A stretch of 64,000 nt of DNA from Linanthus parryae (lineage: Eukaryota; Streptophyta; Magnoliopsida; Ericales; Polemoniaceae): positions 19,912,001-19,976,000 of the forward strand of contig JALGPY010000007.1 in assembly GCA_023055425.1 (NCBI GenBank), in the 5' to 3' direction. The notes below the pieces were generated by a model. It searched no databases. It was not told the DNA's origin and was given only the letters and a program-made list of their open reading frames with translations. Positions 21,015-30,785 of this stretch are shown one piece after another. The position numbers were made by a program, and so were the translations under genes. Each line of letters begins with the position of its first letter. The stretch's first letter is position 1.

Positions 21015-21296
21015 TACTCGCCAATGTCAGGATAGCTTTTGGCTTCGGGACACAAGTCCATGCATTTTTGATAAGCAAACCTGTGTAGGCGGTTGCAAGG
21101 CCTATGCCAACCAGAAAGGTTAAACTCCACCACCCTCCTGAATATAGTGCGTATGGAATTGATAGCATCCCAATACCTCAACGATCCAAAATAAAGAATG
21201 AAAAGTGAGTCAACTGGGCTTGAGCTGATCAGCAACTTATAGATCAAGATATTAATTTTAGAAATTTTGACAGAAATTCCCATTCGTTAAAGCTTA

Positions 21297-21554
21297 CCAT
21301 TCCGTCCCAGCTCTTTCTTCCCAATTTGACTTTTGTCACTATTCGCTGGGTCACTTTGACCCGGTCATTTGAATAGCAAACCGATGAATTTTTTTGATAA
21401 TTTTTTCATAGTGTTGTAGAGTAAAATGTGCTCTACAATATGGTGAAAAAATTATCAAAAAATCGTATTATTTTGCTATCCAAATCACCCGGTCAAAGTG
21501 ACCCAGATACGAGTCAAAAAAGTCAGATGGGAAGAAAGAGCTGGGACGGAGTGG
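21297..21554. mobile_element. Stowaway-type MITE, copy 3
   Basis: 258 bp, ends CCATTCCGTCCCAGCTC and complement, flanked by TA (21295-21296, 21555-21556). Only about 280 bp separates it from copy 2. Confidence 0.92.
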
Positions 21555-21556
21555 TA

Positions 21557-22718
21557 GCTACCAACAGTATTAATTTTGTCAGAAAACCTCCATTCAATTT
21601 TATTTTTACCGACATCGCGTACCATTTTACTAAAACTGAGGTAAGAATGTTGTTGGGATGTGTATGTTGGTACGTGTAGCATTGCACATACTAAAATATT
21701 GTTATGTAAGTGTAAGAATTAACTTTTGTTTGTTTAATAATGAAATGATGCTTATTTTTTTTATAAAGTACCCAAAAAATTAGAAAGAAAAATATATAAA
21801 TATAAAATAAAAAAACAATGATAAATGTATTAACATACACATCTGAACTACATCCCACATTACCTATATGACCCACCATTATTTAAAATAGTTTTCAAGA
21901 TATTTGTTAATATAGTTGATTGTGCAAGTTTGGACATAATTGGGACATCAAAGTTGAGACATATAAATTTTTTGAAAATAAAAAGAAAATATAGAAAAAT
22001 GAAAGAAAAATAACCTTGTTGGCAATTTAGGAAAAAATTAAGAAAATGATACGAAATTCTCCAATAGGTTGCAGCTCAAACTTTTTAATAAAATTATAAA
22101 GAAGTTGGTTCCAGTCGGACTCCAATATGATATGATATGCATTTTGATAGGCGAAAGACAAAATAGGCATCACGTTCACCACAGTTGGTGATGATTTTTT
22201 GTTAGGCAAATTGAAATTCTTCTCCCATTTACGTGACTTATAACATGTTTTCAAAAATAGTGGTATGAAATAAACTTGAATATAGTATATATGGCAAGTT
22301 GGGACACAGTTGGGACACCAAAATTAGGACATATAACTTTTTCGTTTTAGTATAGCTAACAACCAGAACATAAACTTGAACCTTACTTGGCAAGTTTAAG
22401 GACGGGAATGACAATTTTGCACTCCGAAAAATACCCCACTTTCCATTTGAACCCAAAACATTAATCTTTCGGCCACTAATCAAACAATATTAGTAGCCTA
22501 CTAATCCAATTCATTACCTCCTAACCCACTACCCTTAATAGCCCAATCCAACATCACCACACCCAAACCCGATTAAAACCCTAGCCTACTAATTCAATTA
22601 ACTACCTCCTAACCCACTACCCTTAATAGCCCAACCCAACATCACCACACCATAACCCGATTGAAACCCCAAACCTATCCTAACCCTCACTCGGTGTTCA
22701 TTCTCTCACTACCCCCCC

Positions 22719-22720
<2 letters not shown>
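21557..22720. other. AT-rich spacer with diverged direct and tandem repeats
   Basis: No gene recognised. A roughly 55-bp unit with GGACATAATTGGGACATCAAA (about 21934) recurs diverged near 22300. A near-perfect tandem duplication of about 85 bp (22498-22664) shares TACCTCCTAACCCACTACCC and CAACATCACCACACC. Confidence 0.6.

Positions 22721-22782
<62 letters not shown>
22721..22782. repeat. (CT)n microsatellite
   Basis: About 31 uninterrupted CT dinucleotides. Confidence 0.97.
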
Positions 22783-22784
<2 letters not shown>

Positions 22785-23104
22785 ACGAAATCTCGACCGG
22801 TTGAACCCTTGCATCCCCCTCCGGTTTAGTTGTTGGACCGTCGATGTAATTAAATCGGTAAAAAACTGGCGGTTTTGAACTGAACCAGTGAACCAGCTGG
22901 TTTTAACTGGGTTCACCGGTTTTGTGAAGCGGTTTTCGACAGAACAAAATCGATGACTACTTCTGTCAAAGTCCGATGAATCCATGGTTTTCGTCGGTTG
23001 AGCGCTTTGATTGATTTCAATAGCAAAATCGTTCTCTGATGAATTTCGAAAGCAGTTATGAGTCGATATTTCTTTAGGAGATTGAGAAGGAGGATAGGAG
23101 GGAG

Positions 23105-23106
<2 letters not shown>

Positions 23107-23142
<36 letters not shown>
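23107..23142. repeat. (AT)n microsatellite
   Basis: About 17 AT dinucleotides. The flanking 22783-23715 region shows no recognised gene. Confidence 0.95.
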
Positions 23143-23145
<3 letters not shown>

Positions 23146-23715
23146 CGGAGTTAAAGAACTTTATCAAACTAAAGGGATAAAGAGTACATTATAGAAACTA
23201 AATAAACAAACGACCCAACATAGTACCCAAAATACAAGATAGCACAAGTCCCTAAAGAGATATTCGGGTTTGGTCCCCTATGTAAAGTAAAAGGACATGC
23301 AAGTAGCGGAACCAGTTATGTTATTTTTTATTCGGGTGATGACTCCCCGGGCTTTTGTCCCTAAAGATATGACACTACGTGCAACCCGACTCCTTTCGCC
23401 ATAGGCTGTAGTACTGCTTATAGATATCACTCCTTTGATTGACGCTCTTAGGAGAGTGTTGCAACACTTAAGGTCTGCAATGCCTGATTGTGGTCACTGG
23501 TTTACCCGAGTACTGTGCAATAATTAATAATTCAGTTGCTCTGTTATTCGTAAGTCGTTTATTTAATGGACATATCATTTGTGACAAATTATATTGGATA
23601 CTCTTGACGTATCCGAGGGAGAGAAATATTGTCGCAGAGAGATCATAGGTAGAAAGTGTAATTCGAATTCATCTGAACTTGGAGAAAGAAAGAGAGTGAA
23701 ATACGTTATTTAATA

Positions 23716-23974
23716 CCACTTCGTTTCTTCCCTTTCTCCCCCTTTTAACTTTTACCACCATTTACCGGGTCACTTTGACCCGATGATTTTGATAACAAAA
23801 CGAAACTATTTTTTTGACAATCATTTCATGGTGTTGTAGAATAAGAGTTAATCTACAATACCATGAAAAAATTATCTAAAAATTACATCGTTTTGTCATC
23901 TAAATTGCCGAGCCAAAGTGACTGAACTACGAGTATAAAAGTCAATATGAGAAGAAAGAAAAGAAACAGAGTGG
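23716..23974. mobile_element. Stowaway-type MITE, copy 4
   Basis: 259 bp, ends CCACTTCGTTTCTTCCC and complement, flanked by TA (23714-23715, 23975-23976). More diverged than copies 2, 3 and 5. Confidence 0.88.
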
Positions 23975-24043
23975 TACTATTGCAATCTAATCTCGTGGAT
24001 ATCAATGATAGTGGGGAGTTAATTTCTAAATTATCTCGTCTTC

Positions 24044-24122
24044 TTGTTCTTATCAATAAAAACTTTTTTGGGTAAACTATCAATAAAAACTTTTTTGGGT
24101 AAACTATCAATAAAAACTTTGA
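24044..24122. repeat. 27-bp tandem repeat
   Basis: Nearly three exact copies of a unit containing TATCAATAAAAACTTTTTTG followed by GGTAAAC. The rest of 23975-24714 is AT-rich with no gene seen. Confidence 0.9.
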
Positions 24123-25032
24123 CTTCTGACAAATCATTAATGTGATTCTTTGATTGAATTAATTTTTTAAATGAACTACTGTAATTAGCCATCAATGTTC
24201 AAGAATTAATTTTTTTAATGAAAATTCAAGTTAAAAGTTCATTATTTTGATTTAGGGTAATGATTCTTACAAAACAAAAATTTATTTTTACAAATTCATT
24301 AATACTATTTGTGCATTTTCATTGTAGAGCCGTGCTAGAGGGACAAAAAACCAAACAGAAATTTGAACAAAAAGTGACATGGCATATGCCACATCAGTAA
24401 ATAGCTAAATATAAACCACATTTATTCTTTTGATTTCCTTCATAATCTTCAGCCCGATTTTTTATAAATGACATGTTGCCACACACAACACTTTTTGTTC
24501 AACTTTTTGTACGATTTTTTGTTCACCTAGACTTTTCCTTAGTCATTACATGTACAAATAATGTTAGTGGCTTTATAATAATAAATTTTTGCTAAATAAG
24601 AATCATTACACTTTGATTTATTATTTATTAACTAAATTTTAGCATTTAAGAAAGATATTTAATATTAAAATATAATTAATTAAACGTGGGATTCAGATGA
24701 TTGGTCTGGTTTTTAAAACTTTTGGTCCAGTAGTCAGGAAATTCTTGCACACGATCACTTGAAAACGCTCTGCCCTCTCTCATCCACGTCACCCACTACC
24801 ACTGCATCCTTTGTTTTTCTTTGTCTTCAGTTATCTCCTTCCGAAGGAGGTAACTACCATGTAACTGTTACGATCTGTCCGGTTTTTTCTTTTTTCCGAC
24901 GGTTACTTGTCAGTTTCTAGCAGTTATTTTTGTCTTTCCAACAGTTTATTTGTGCTTTAGGCACTTTTCTTATAGCCATCTGGGCTTTGATTCATCCCTT
25001 CTTCATCTTTATCCACTGAATTCATCTGCAAT

Positions 25033-26271
25033 ATGCCTCCTAAATCACAAAAAAACCCTTGTCTGTCTTCGGACATCACAAAGATGCTAGCCACTATGAA
25101 TCTTACGGCAAAGGAAAAGCAGGGAGTCAATATACCTGCTGAGGCTTTGGTCGCTGGACAAGCCGAATGTCGTAAGAGTATTTTTGGGAAGATAATTACT
25201 TCCAAGAATATCAATTTAGGAAATCTCATGAATGTCATGTCTAAAGTCTGGGATGATCCTATTGGTTTTCGCGTTGTCCCTTTGGGAAATCAGATCTACC
25301 AGTTTGTGTTTGAAAAGGAAGAACAGGTACAGGTTATTATGGAATCACAACCATGGTTTTACAGGGGAGCAATGATTGCCATGGAAAAATGGTTTCCCTG
25401 GAAAAATATGCGGGAAAGTAGGTACAACGAGGCGTACGTGTGGGTCCAAATCTGGAATCTTTCTCCAGATTGTTACAATGAAAAAGCCGGAAAAATAATT
25501 GGATCCACAATCGGGCGGTACCCGGAAGTGGTTGTTCCATTCAGAGGACTACTTGTTGGAAAATGCATCCGTGTCAAGGTTTTGGTTAAAACTGCTGAAC
25601 CACTACTAAGGGCTTGCTCTGTCAATTTATTGGCGGACCGTACTGAATGGGTGTTGCTTAAATATGAGAAATTACCAAGTATATGTAATTTTTGTGGACG
25701 CATGGGTCACGAAATGCGCGAATGTGAGGATTTGGCCGCTCTCAACATTTCTGTGGATGATGCTCCCCAGAATTATGGTTTATGGATGACGGCTAATGCT
25801 ATGTTGGATTATGTGTTGGGTTATAATTCTGATCCCACATCTGTGTTTGGACCTTTCGCCATTCCTGCCGAGTGTAACATACCTCGCTCAACTTCCCCCT
25901 TACCAACAACTAATGCAGAATATTCTGGAGGGAGTGCTGAGGAAAGCGATGAAGAGATAGATCCTGACTCTGACGAGGGACAATTTATGTTGCGACATAT
26001 GGAAAAGGAGTCTGACCTTGATTTGCTTAATGAATCCAGAGTGGACTCTTCTATAAATGATGGCAATGATGAGTTTAATGGCGAGGATCTGGGACTATTT
26101 TCAAAGGAAAGCGCGACTGATGTCGCATCTGATAATTCTGGGACAAGAGGTAAACGAGGTTTAGACAGCGACTTTGGAGACGGCGCCAAAAAACACAAGG
26201 GAGATCGAGACGCATCTCTCTCCCCCCCATTGGCAGAGGCTGGTTTGCTCCAGCCCTGCCAACAACCATGA
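25033..26271 (+). CDS. LINE ORF1 (DUF4283 / zinc-knuckle nucleic-acid-binding protein)
   Basis: 412 residues. An N-terminal DUF4283-like domain (about 35-190; QPWFYRGAMIAMEKW, AYVWVQIWNLSPD) is followed by a CX2CX4HX4C knuckle CNFCGRMGHEMREC (about 219-232), then an acidic Ser-rich tail ending in a basic patch (GKRGLDSDFGDGAKKHKGD). Plant L1 ORF1 proteins of this design bind the LINE RNA. The TGA overlaps the ORF2 ATG as ATGA, which suggests coupled termination-reinitiation. Confidence 0.92.
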   Translation: MPPKSQKNPCLSSDITKMLATMNLTAKEKQGVNIPAEALVAGQAECRKSIFGKIITSKNINLGNLMNVMSKVWDDPIGFRVVPLGNQIYQFVFEKEEQVQVIMESQPWFYRGAMIAMEKWFPWKNMRESRYNEAYVWVQIWNLSPDCYNEKAGKIIGSTIGRYPEVVVPFRGLLVGKCIRVKVLVKTAEPLLRACSVNLLADRTEWVLLKYEKLPSICNFCGRMGHEMRECEDLAALNISVDDAPQNYGLWMTANAMLDYVLGYNSDPTSVFGPFAIPAECNIPRSTSPLPTTNAEYSGGSAEESDEEIDPDSDEGQFMLRHMEKESDLDLLNESRVDSSINDGNDEFNGEDLGLFSKESATDVASDNSGTRGKRGLDSDFGDGAKKHKGDRDASLSPPLAEAGLLQPCQQP

Positions 26272-29200
26272 GAGCCCTTTGTTGGAACGTGAGAGGACTA
26301 GGGAGTGCCTCCACGTTCCAAAGTCTACACTCCCTGGTTAGGGATAAGCAACCGGATATTGCTTTCATTATGGAAACTAAATTGCTTTTCCCCAAGGCAG
26401 AAGAGTTTTGTTTGAAGCTGGGTTTTAATCGTTCGTGTATTGTACCACGCCAAGGAATGGGGGGTGGTTTATCTTTATTTTGGAGAAATGACGTGCAAGT
26501 TCAGATTTTGTCTAAGAATCGTTTCCACATACATTGCTTTGTTCGTCCCCCGGAAGATGGAGCACAACAATTTTACTTCACAGGGTTTTATGGCGACCCT
26601 GCTGTGATGAATCGTCATTTATCTTGGGAATTATTAAAACGCCTGAAACCAGGGAATAATCAACCCTGGTTGGTGGCAGGTGATTTTAACGAGATACTCT
26701 CCAATTCGGAGAAAAAAGGATGGAATAATCGATCTTGGACGCAAATTAATCAGTTTGCTGATGCCTTATCAGACTGTGATTTATGTGATTTGGGGTACCA
26801 AGGAGAGTTCTTTACCTGGTGGAATGGAAGAGCCTTCCCCTTCTCGGTACAAGAAAGGCTAGACCGGGCAGTTGCCAACAGATCATGGGAGCAAGCTTTT
26901 CCAGCAAATATGGTAGAAGTTTTGCAGATGGTTGGATCTGACCACTTACCGATACTGATTTCTGCATCTCCAAATCAGCGGACGCATCCCAGAGCGAGGA
27001 GATTTCATTATGCAGCGGAATGGTCGTCGAATCCTGATTGTGCGGCTGTCGTGGAGCAGGTATGGCCTAATGCTACTCCTATGTCTAATTATATACATGA
27101 CTTTGCCAAAAAAATAGATTACACAACTGATCACATCCGAAGATGGGGGAAAATGAATCATATAAATAAAAAAAAGGAAAAACATCTTCTGCTCCGAAAG
27201 CTTTCTGATTTGTCCTCTCGAAAACAAACTGATTTTGTCATCTGCCAAAAGAAAAACATCACTGTCAAAATTCAAAAACTTCTTTCTGAGGAAGAAATTC
27301 ACTGGAAACAGAGATCTCGCATAAATTGGTTAAAAGAAGGTGATCGCAATACAAAATTTTTTCATAAAGTCACTGCTGAAAGGAAAAGAAAAAACACAAT
27401 TTCGTCCATTTCTGACCTAAATGGCAACGTTTTCACTGAAATTGATGCTATTAAGAATTGCTTTACAGATTACTATAAGGATTTGTTCACTGCTTTGCCT
27501 ACTTGCCATTACCAAACTCTCAATTGTGTTAATCCTAAAGTGACTCCAGACATGATTTCTATGCTTTCTGAACCTTTTACCGAGAAGGAAATCCTTGATT
27601 CCCTAAATTCCATAGGTTCTTTAAAGGCCCCGGGCCCGGATGGTCTTCCGGCTTTATTTTACAAGACTTATTGGAGTGTCATAGGCAGTGACATAACTGC
27701 TATGTGCCTTGATTTTTTGAATAATGGGGGAGATATTTCAAAAATTAATGATACTTGCATTGCTTTGATACCAAAAATTAAAAATCCAAAGTTGGTGTCT
27801 GATTTTCGTCCTATTTCTCTTTGCAATGTGTCTTACAAGCTGATTTCGAAAACTTTAGCCAATCGCATCAAACTCATCCTTCCTCATATTATTGACCAAT
27901 CTCAATCTGCCTTTGTTATGGGTAGACAAATTTCGGACAATTCTATTATTGCCCTAGAAACCCTCCACACTATAGAGAAACAACGTAGCAAGATTGGGTC
28001 TTTTTCCTTAAAGTTAGATATGTCTAAGGCGTATGATAGAATTGATTGGTCCTTTCTAGAGCAAATTTTACTCAAATTAGGATTTCCCTCAAACTTTACT
28101 AGTAGAATCATGGCGTGTGTTAACTCTGTTTCCTTTTCCGTTATCATTAATGGGCAGCAGACAGTTAGTTTTAAACCTAGTAGGGGAATTCGACAAGGAG
28201 ACCCTCTTAGTCCCTATTTGTTTGTTATTTGTACCGAAGGTCTTTCCGCTTTGATTAATCATGCTTCTAACAATAATTATCTTAAAGGGGTTAAAGCGGG
28301 GTTGGGTTCTCCTAATGTCACACATCTTCTCTTTGCGGATGATAGCATATTTTTTTCAAAAGCCACTATCCAAAACGCTATTTCTATCCGCTCTATTCTC
28401 TTTCAATATTGTGAGGCTTCGGGTCAGCTTCTAAACAATGACAAGTCCATTATTGTTTTTGGGCCAAGAGTTCCTGCTAGTATCAAAACTACCATTTCTC
28501 AAATCCTCCAAATCCCAAGTTCTTCCCATCATGATAAGTACCTAGGACTCCCTACGCTTATTGGTCGAAAGAAAAAAATTATTTTTAATTCGGTCAAGAC
28601 CAAAATTTGGAATAAACTTTCGGGGTATAAAGAGAAATTACTTTCCCCCGCAGGAAAGGAAATTCTTATTAAATCCGTTGTCCAAGCTATTCCCACCTAC
28701 ATTATGTCAGTTTATCTTTTGCCTATTACTTTTTTACATGAAATCCAGCAACTTTTTGCTCGATTTTGGTGGGGGAATGACTTAGAAAAAAACAAAATTC
28801 ATTGGAAGTCTTGGGAGGGCTTGTGTACACCTAAATCTCTTGGTAGTATGGGTTTTCGTCATATGTATGCCTTCAATTTGGCTCTTCTTGGAAAGCAGGT
28901 TTGGAGAATTTTAAATAACCCTGACATTCTCTTATCAAAAGTTCTTAAAGGTAAGTATTTTAACCATTCGGATATTATTTCTGTGGAGGAAAATTCAGGC
29001 GCCTCCTACATTTGGAAAGGTTTTCTTACTGCTAGAAATATCACTTTTAAAGGGGTTCGTCAAGGGATTGGGAATGGACAGCTTACTCAGATTTATCACC
29101 ACCGTTGGATTCCAATCGGTTATGGTAGAAAACCTTATAGTAGTCCTAAACTTCCCTCAAATTCAGTTGTAGCAGACCTTATTTCCCCTGACTTCAGTTG

Positions 29201-30398
29201 GAATCGCCATCTCATTTTTAATTGTTTTTCAGAAGAAGAGGCCACTGCTATAACTCAAATTCCTCTAAGTTCCCCAAATAACCAGGACAATTTTGTTTGG
29301 TCCCAAACTGCAGATGGCATTTATACTGTTAGATCCGCTTATTTTGTTGCCCTTTCAGTTATTTGCCCAGAAATTTTCCAAAATCTGACTTCTAGTTCTG
29401 AAACAAATGTGGATTCTTTCTGGAAACTGATTTGGAGTTTAAAGATTCAAGAAAAAATCAAAATTTTTATTTGGAAAATCTTTCATAACTGTGTGGCTAC
29501 AAAAAACAATCTGCTGAAAAGAGGAATTTCTTTACCTCAGACCTGTCTTCTTTGTAACTGTGATGATGAAAATCCAACGCATCTTTTTTTCGACTGCATC
29601 TGGTCTCGGCAACTTCTTGATTCCGCCAGGGTTAATCTTCATATACCCAAAAGCTTTTTGCCTTTTAAATCGAGACTTCGACAAATGTTTTTCGATCTTG
29701 ACCCTGGAAACAGAGAACTTATTTGTTACATTTTTTGGAATATTTGGATCGAAAGAAATAAAAGAGTTTTCTCCAAAGAAATCAGAGATCCAGATAATAT
29801 TCTAACTCATGCTATTGCTACTTGCTGTGAATTTAAAGAGGCTACTTATCTTGATTGTAGAATGGTACATGCAGGTAGATCGGAGACTTCTGGACAAGAT
29901 CGGTGGTGTGCGCCGCCGGAGGGAATTCTAAAGATGAACGTCGATGCTGCAGTCGATGCCAAAAACAAGAGATCGGCCGGAGGAGCGGTCATCAGAAACA
30001 ATCTCGGACAATTTGTTTTAGGAATGGCTTTTCCGATTCCATTCTCAGAGAACTCTACTACGGCTGAAGCTTTCGCCATGATGATGGCAGTGCAAACTGC
30101 AAGATCTAGAGGATTTACTTCGTTGGTGATTGAATCGGATTCACAGCAACTGGTGAATCGGATAAGTTTGAGAGAGGCGCCGAAAGGGGTTTCTGAGTTT
30201 GACAGAACCCTAGCAACTGTGAAGAACACTCTCGAGCTTCTTATTTATAGTAGGGTTAGCTGGTGCTCAAAAGACAAAAACGCCCTTGCCCATGGGCTTG
30301 CAAAAATGGGCCTACAGTGCTGTGTATTTTCGTTTTGGGCTTGTATTTGCCCCACTAGCTTGTACAATATTTGGGCTACTGAAAAGGTCCACTATTAA
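26268..30398 (+). CDS. LINE ORF2 polyprotein (endonuclease, reverse transcriptase, RNase H)
   Basis: 1376 residues, complete. APE endonuclease (CWNVRGLGS at the N-terminus, METKL, GDFNEI near 139, GSDHLPI near 223). Reverse transcriptase (RQGDPLSPYLF, then FADD near 689). zf-RVT segment (about 1050-1115; CLLCNCDDENPTHLFFDC). C-terminal RNase H-like domain (MNVDAAVDA near 1223, TTAEAFAMMMAVQ, ESDSQQL, NALAHGLAKMG). All metal-binding positions that can be judged are present; a His at the last position (AHGLAK) is usual in plant LINEs. The ATG begins four bases before the ORF1 stop ends, and its product starts at the endonuclease motif, which supports this start. Confidence 0.95.
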   Translation: MRALCWNVRGLGSASTFQSLHSLVRDKQPDIAFIMETKLLFPKAEEFCLKLGFNRSCIVPRQGMGGGLSLFWRNDVQVQILSKNRFHIHCFVRPPEDGAQQFYFTGFYGDPAVMNRHLSWELLKRLKPGNNQPWLVAGDFNEILSNSEKKGWNNRSWTQINQFADALSDCDLCDLGYQGEFFTWWNGRAFPFSVQERLDRAVANRSWEQAFPANMVEVLQMVGSDHLPILISASPNQRTHPRARRFHYAAEWSSNPDCAAVVEQVWPNATPMSNYIHDFAKKIDYTTDHIRRWGKMNHINKKKEKHLLLRKLSDLSSRKQTDFVICQKKNITVKIQKLLSEEEIHWKQRSRINWLKEGDRNTKFFHKVTAERKRKNTISSISDLNGNVFTEIDAIKNCFTDYYKDLFTALPTCHYQTLNCVNPKVTPDMISMLSEPFTEKEILDSLNSIGSLKAPGPDGLPALFYKTYWSVIGSDITAMCLDFLNNGGDISKINDTCIALIPKIKNPKLVSDFRPISLCNVSYKLISKTLANRIKLILPHIIDQSQSAFVMGRQISDNSIIALETLHTIEKQRSKIGSFSLKLDMSKAYDRIDWSFLEQILLKLGFPSNFTSRIMACVNSVSFSVIINGQQTVSFKPSRGIRQGDPLSPYLFVICTEGLSALINHASNNNYLKGVKAGLGSPNVTHLLFADDSIFFSKATIQNAISIRSILFQYCEASGQLLNNDKSIIVFGPRVPASIKTTISQILQIPSSSHHDKYLGLPTLIGRKKKIIFNSVKTKIWNKLSGYKEKLLSPAGKEILIKSVVQAIPTYIMSVYLLPITFLHEIQQLFARFWWGNDLEKNKIHWKSWEGLCTPKSLGSMGFRHMYAFNLALLGKQVWRILNNPDILLSKVLKGKYFNHSDIISVEENSGASYIWKGFLTARNITFKGVRQGIGNGQLTQIYHHRWIPIGYGRKPYSSPKLPSNSVVADLISPDFSWNRHLIFNCFSEEEATAITQIPLSSPNNQDNFVWSQTADGIYTVRSAYFVALSVICPEIFQNLTSSSETNVDSFWKLIWSLKIQEKIKIFIWKIFHNCVATKNNLLKRGISLPQTCLLCNCDDENPTHLFFDCIWSRQLLDSARVNLHIPKSFLPFKSRLRQMFFDLDPGNRELICYIFWNIWIERNKRVFSKEIRDPDNILTHAIATCCEFKEATYLDCRMVHAGRSETSGQDRWCAPPEGILKMNVDAAVDAKNKRSAGGAVIRNNLGQFVLGMAFPIPFSENSTTAEAFAMMMAVQTARSRGFTSLVIESDSQQLVNRISLREAPKGVSEFDRTLATVKNTLELLIYSRVSWCSKDKNALAHGLAKMGLQCCVFSFWACICPTSLYNIWATEKVHY

Positions 30399-30447
30399 AT
30401 AAATGACAAGCTTGTTTGCAAAAAAAAAAAAAAAAAAAACTTTTGGT

Positions 30448-30785
30448 TCTAACCAATCAGCAATCACGTCCTGACACGTGTCAACTCGGTCGGTAGTGTG
30501 AACGAGTCACTCCAACGATCCAACTCAACACGTTGAAAGCGCCTTTGACCCCTCTCCCTCTCCTTCTCCTTCTCCCTCCTCATCAATGGACGGTTGGTCC
30601 TTCTTCCCACCTTCGTCAACAACAGCATTTATATTTTTTTCATCTTCTCACTATTACACACACTCATCACATGTCTCATTAATCCCTATATATACCACCA
30701 CCACCCACCTGTCTTCACATCACATCATTCACCTTCCTCTTTAACACCTCTCCAACAACCTCTCCTTCTCACTCTCTCTCCACCG
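30448..30785 (+). promoter_or_regulatory. AOC proximal promoter and 5' UTR
   Basis: CCAAT at 30453-30457, a palindromic G-box GACACGTGTC at 30473-30482, and a TATA box TATATATA around 30687-30694 lie in the expected order before the ATG at 30786. Known biology: AOC genes are jasmonate-inducible through MYC2-type bHLH factors that bind G-boxes. The LINE ends 6 bp before the CCAAT box, so older distal promoter sequence is displaced by 5.7 kb. Confidence 0.7.

Larger units (their letters stand above)
11229..21176 (-). pseudogene. AVT1-like vacuolar amino-acid transporter, disrupted
   Basis: Read on the minus strand, pieces follow the Aa_trans (AVT1) family in order. The first is MLSIPYALYSGGW to LLIK, then CMDLCPEAKSYPDIGEY (21176-21015). 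Next comes AFGKSGRFLVSLFVY to LFPDA, then MPTVLLKKMSLLPYVSASGV to YSAHPLFPIFY (20757 to about 20330). Last are GCLMFGSNVQSQVTLNL, AIYTTLVNPIAKYSL and IPCLCY, ending at a family-like C-terminus (GTRDSILEIIKKL, stop 11229-11231). Lesions: a one-base loss in an A-run (about 21065-21069), a frame change near 20637, a Stowaway MITE inside the GEY|AFG codons, an hAT MITE carrying a copia element, and a TAG stop at 11358-11360. The family moves neutral amino acids across the tonoplast; this copy cannot. Confidence 0.88.
24727..30435 (+). mobile_element. Full-length L1-type LINE
   Basis: About 5.7 kb with 5' UTR, ORF1, ORF2 and an A-tail of up to 19 (30421-30439). The flanks repeat AAAACTTTTGGT (24715-24726 and 30436-30447); the As overlap the tail. 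Both frames are intact, so this copy may be competent. It lies about 340 bp upstream of the allene oxide cyclase start codon, in the same orientation. Confidence 0.94.

Noticed and set aside
22698..22985. Frame encoding an Arg-Glu run
   Set aside because: It is the translation of the (CT)n microsatellite.
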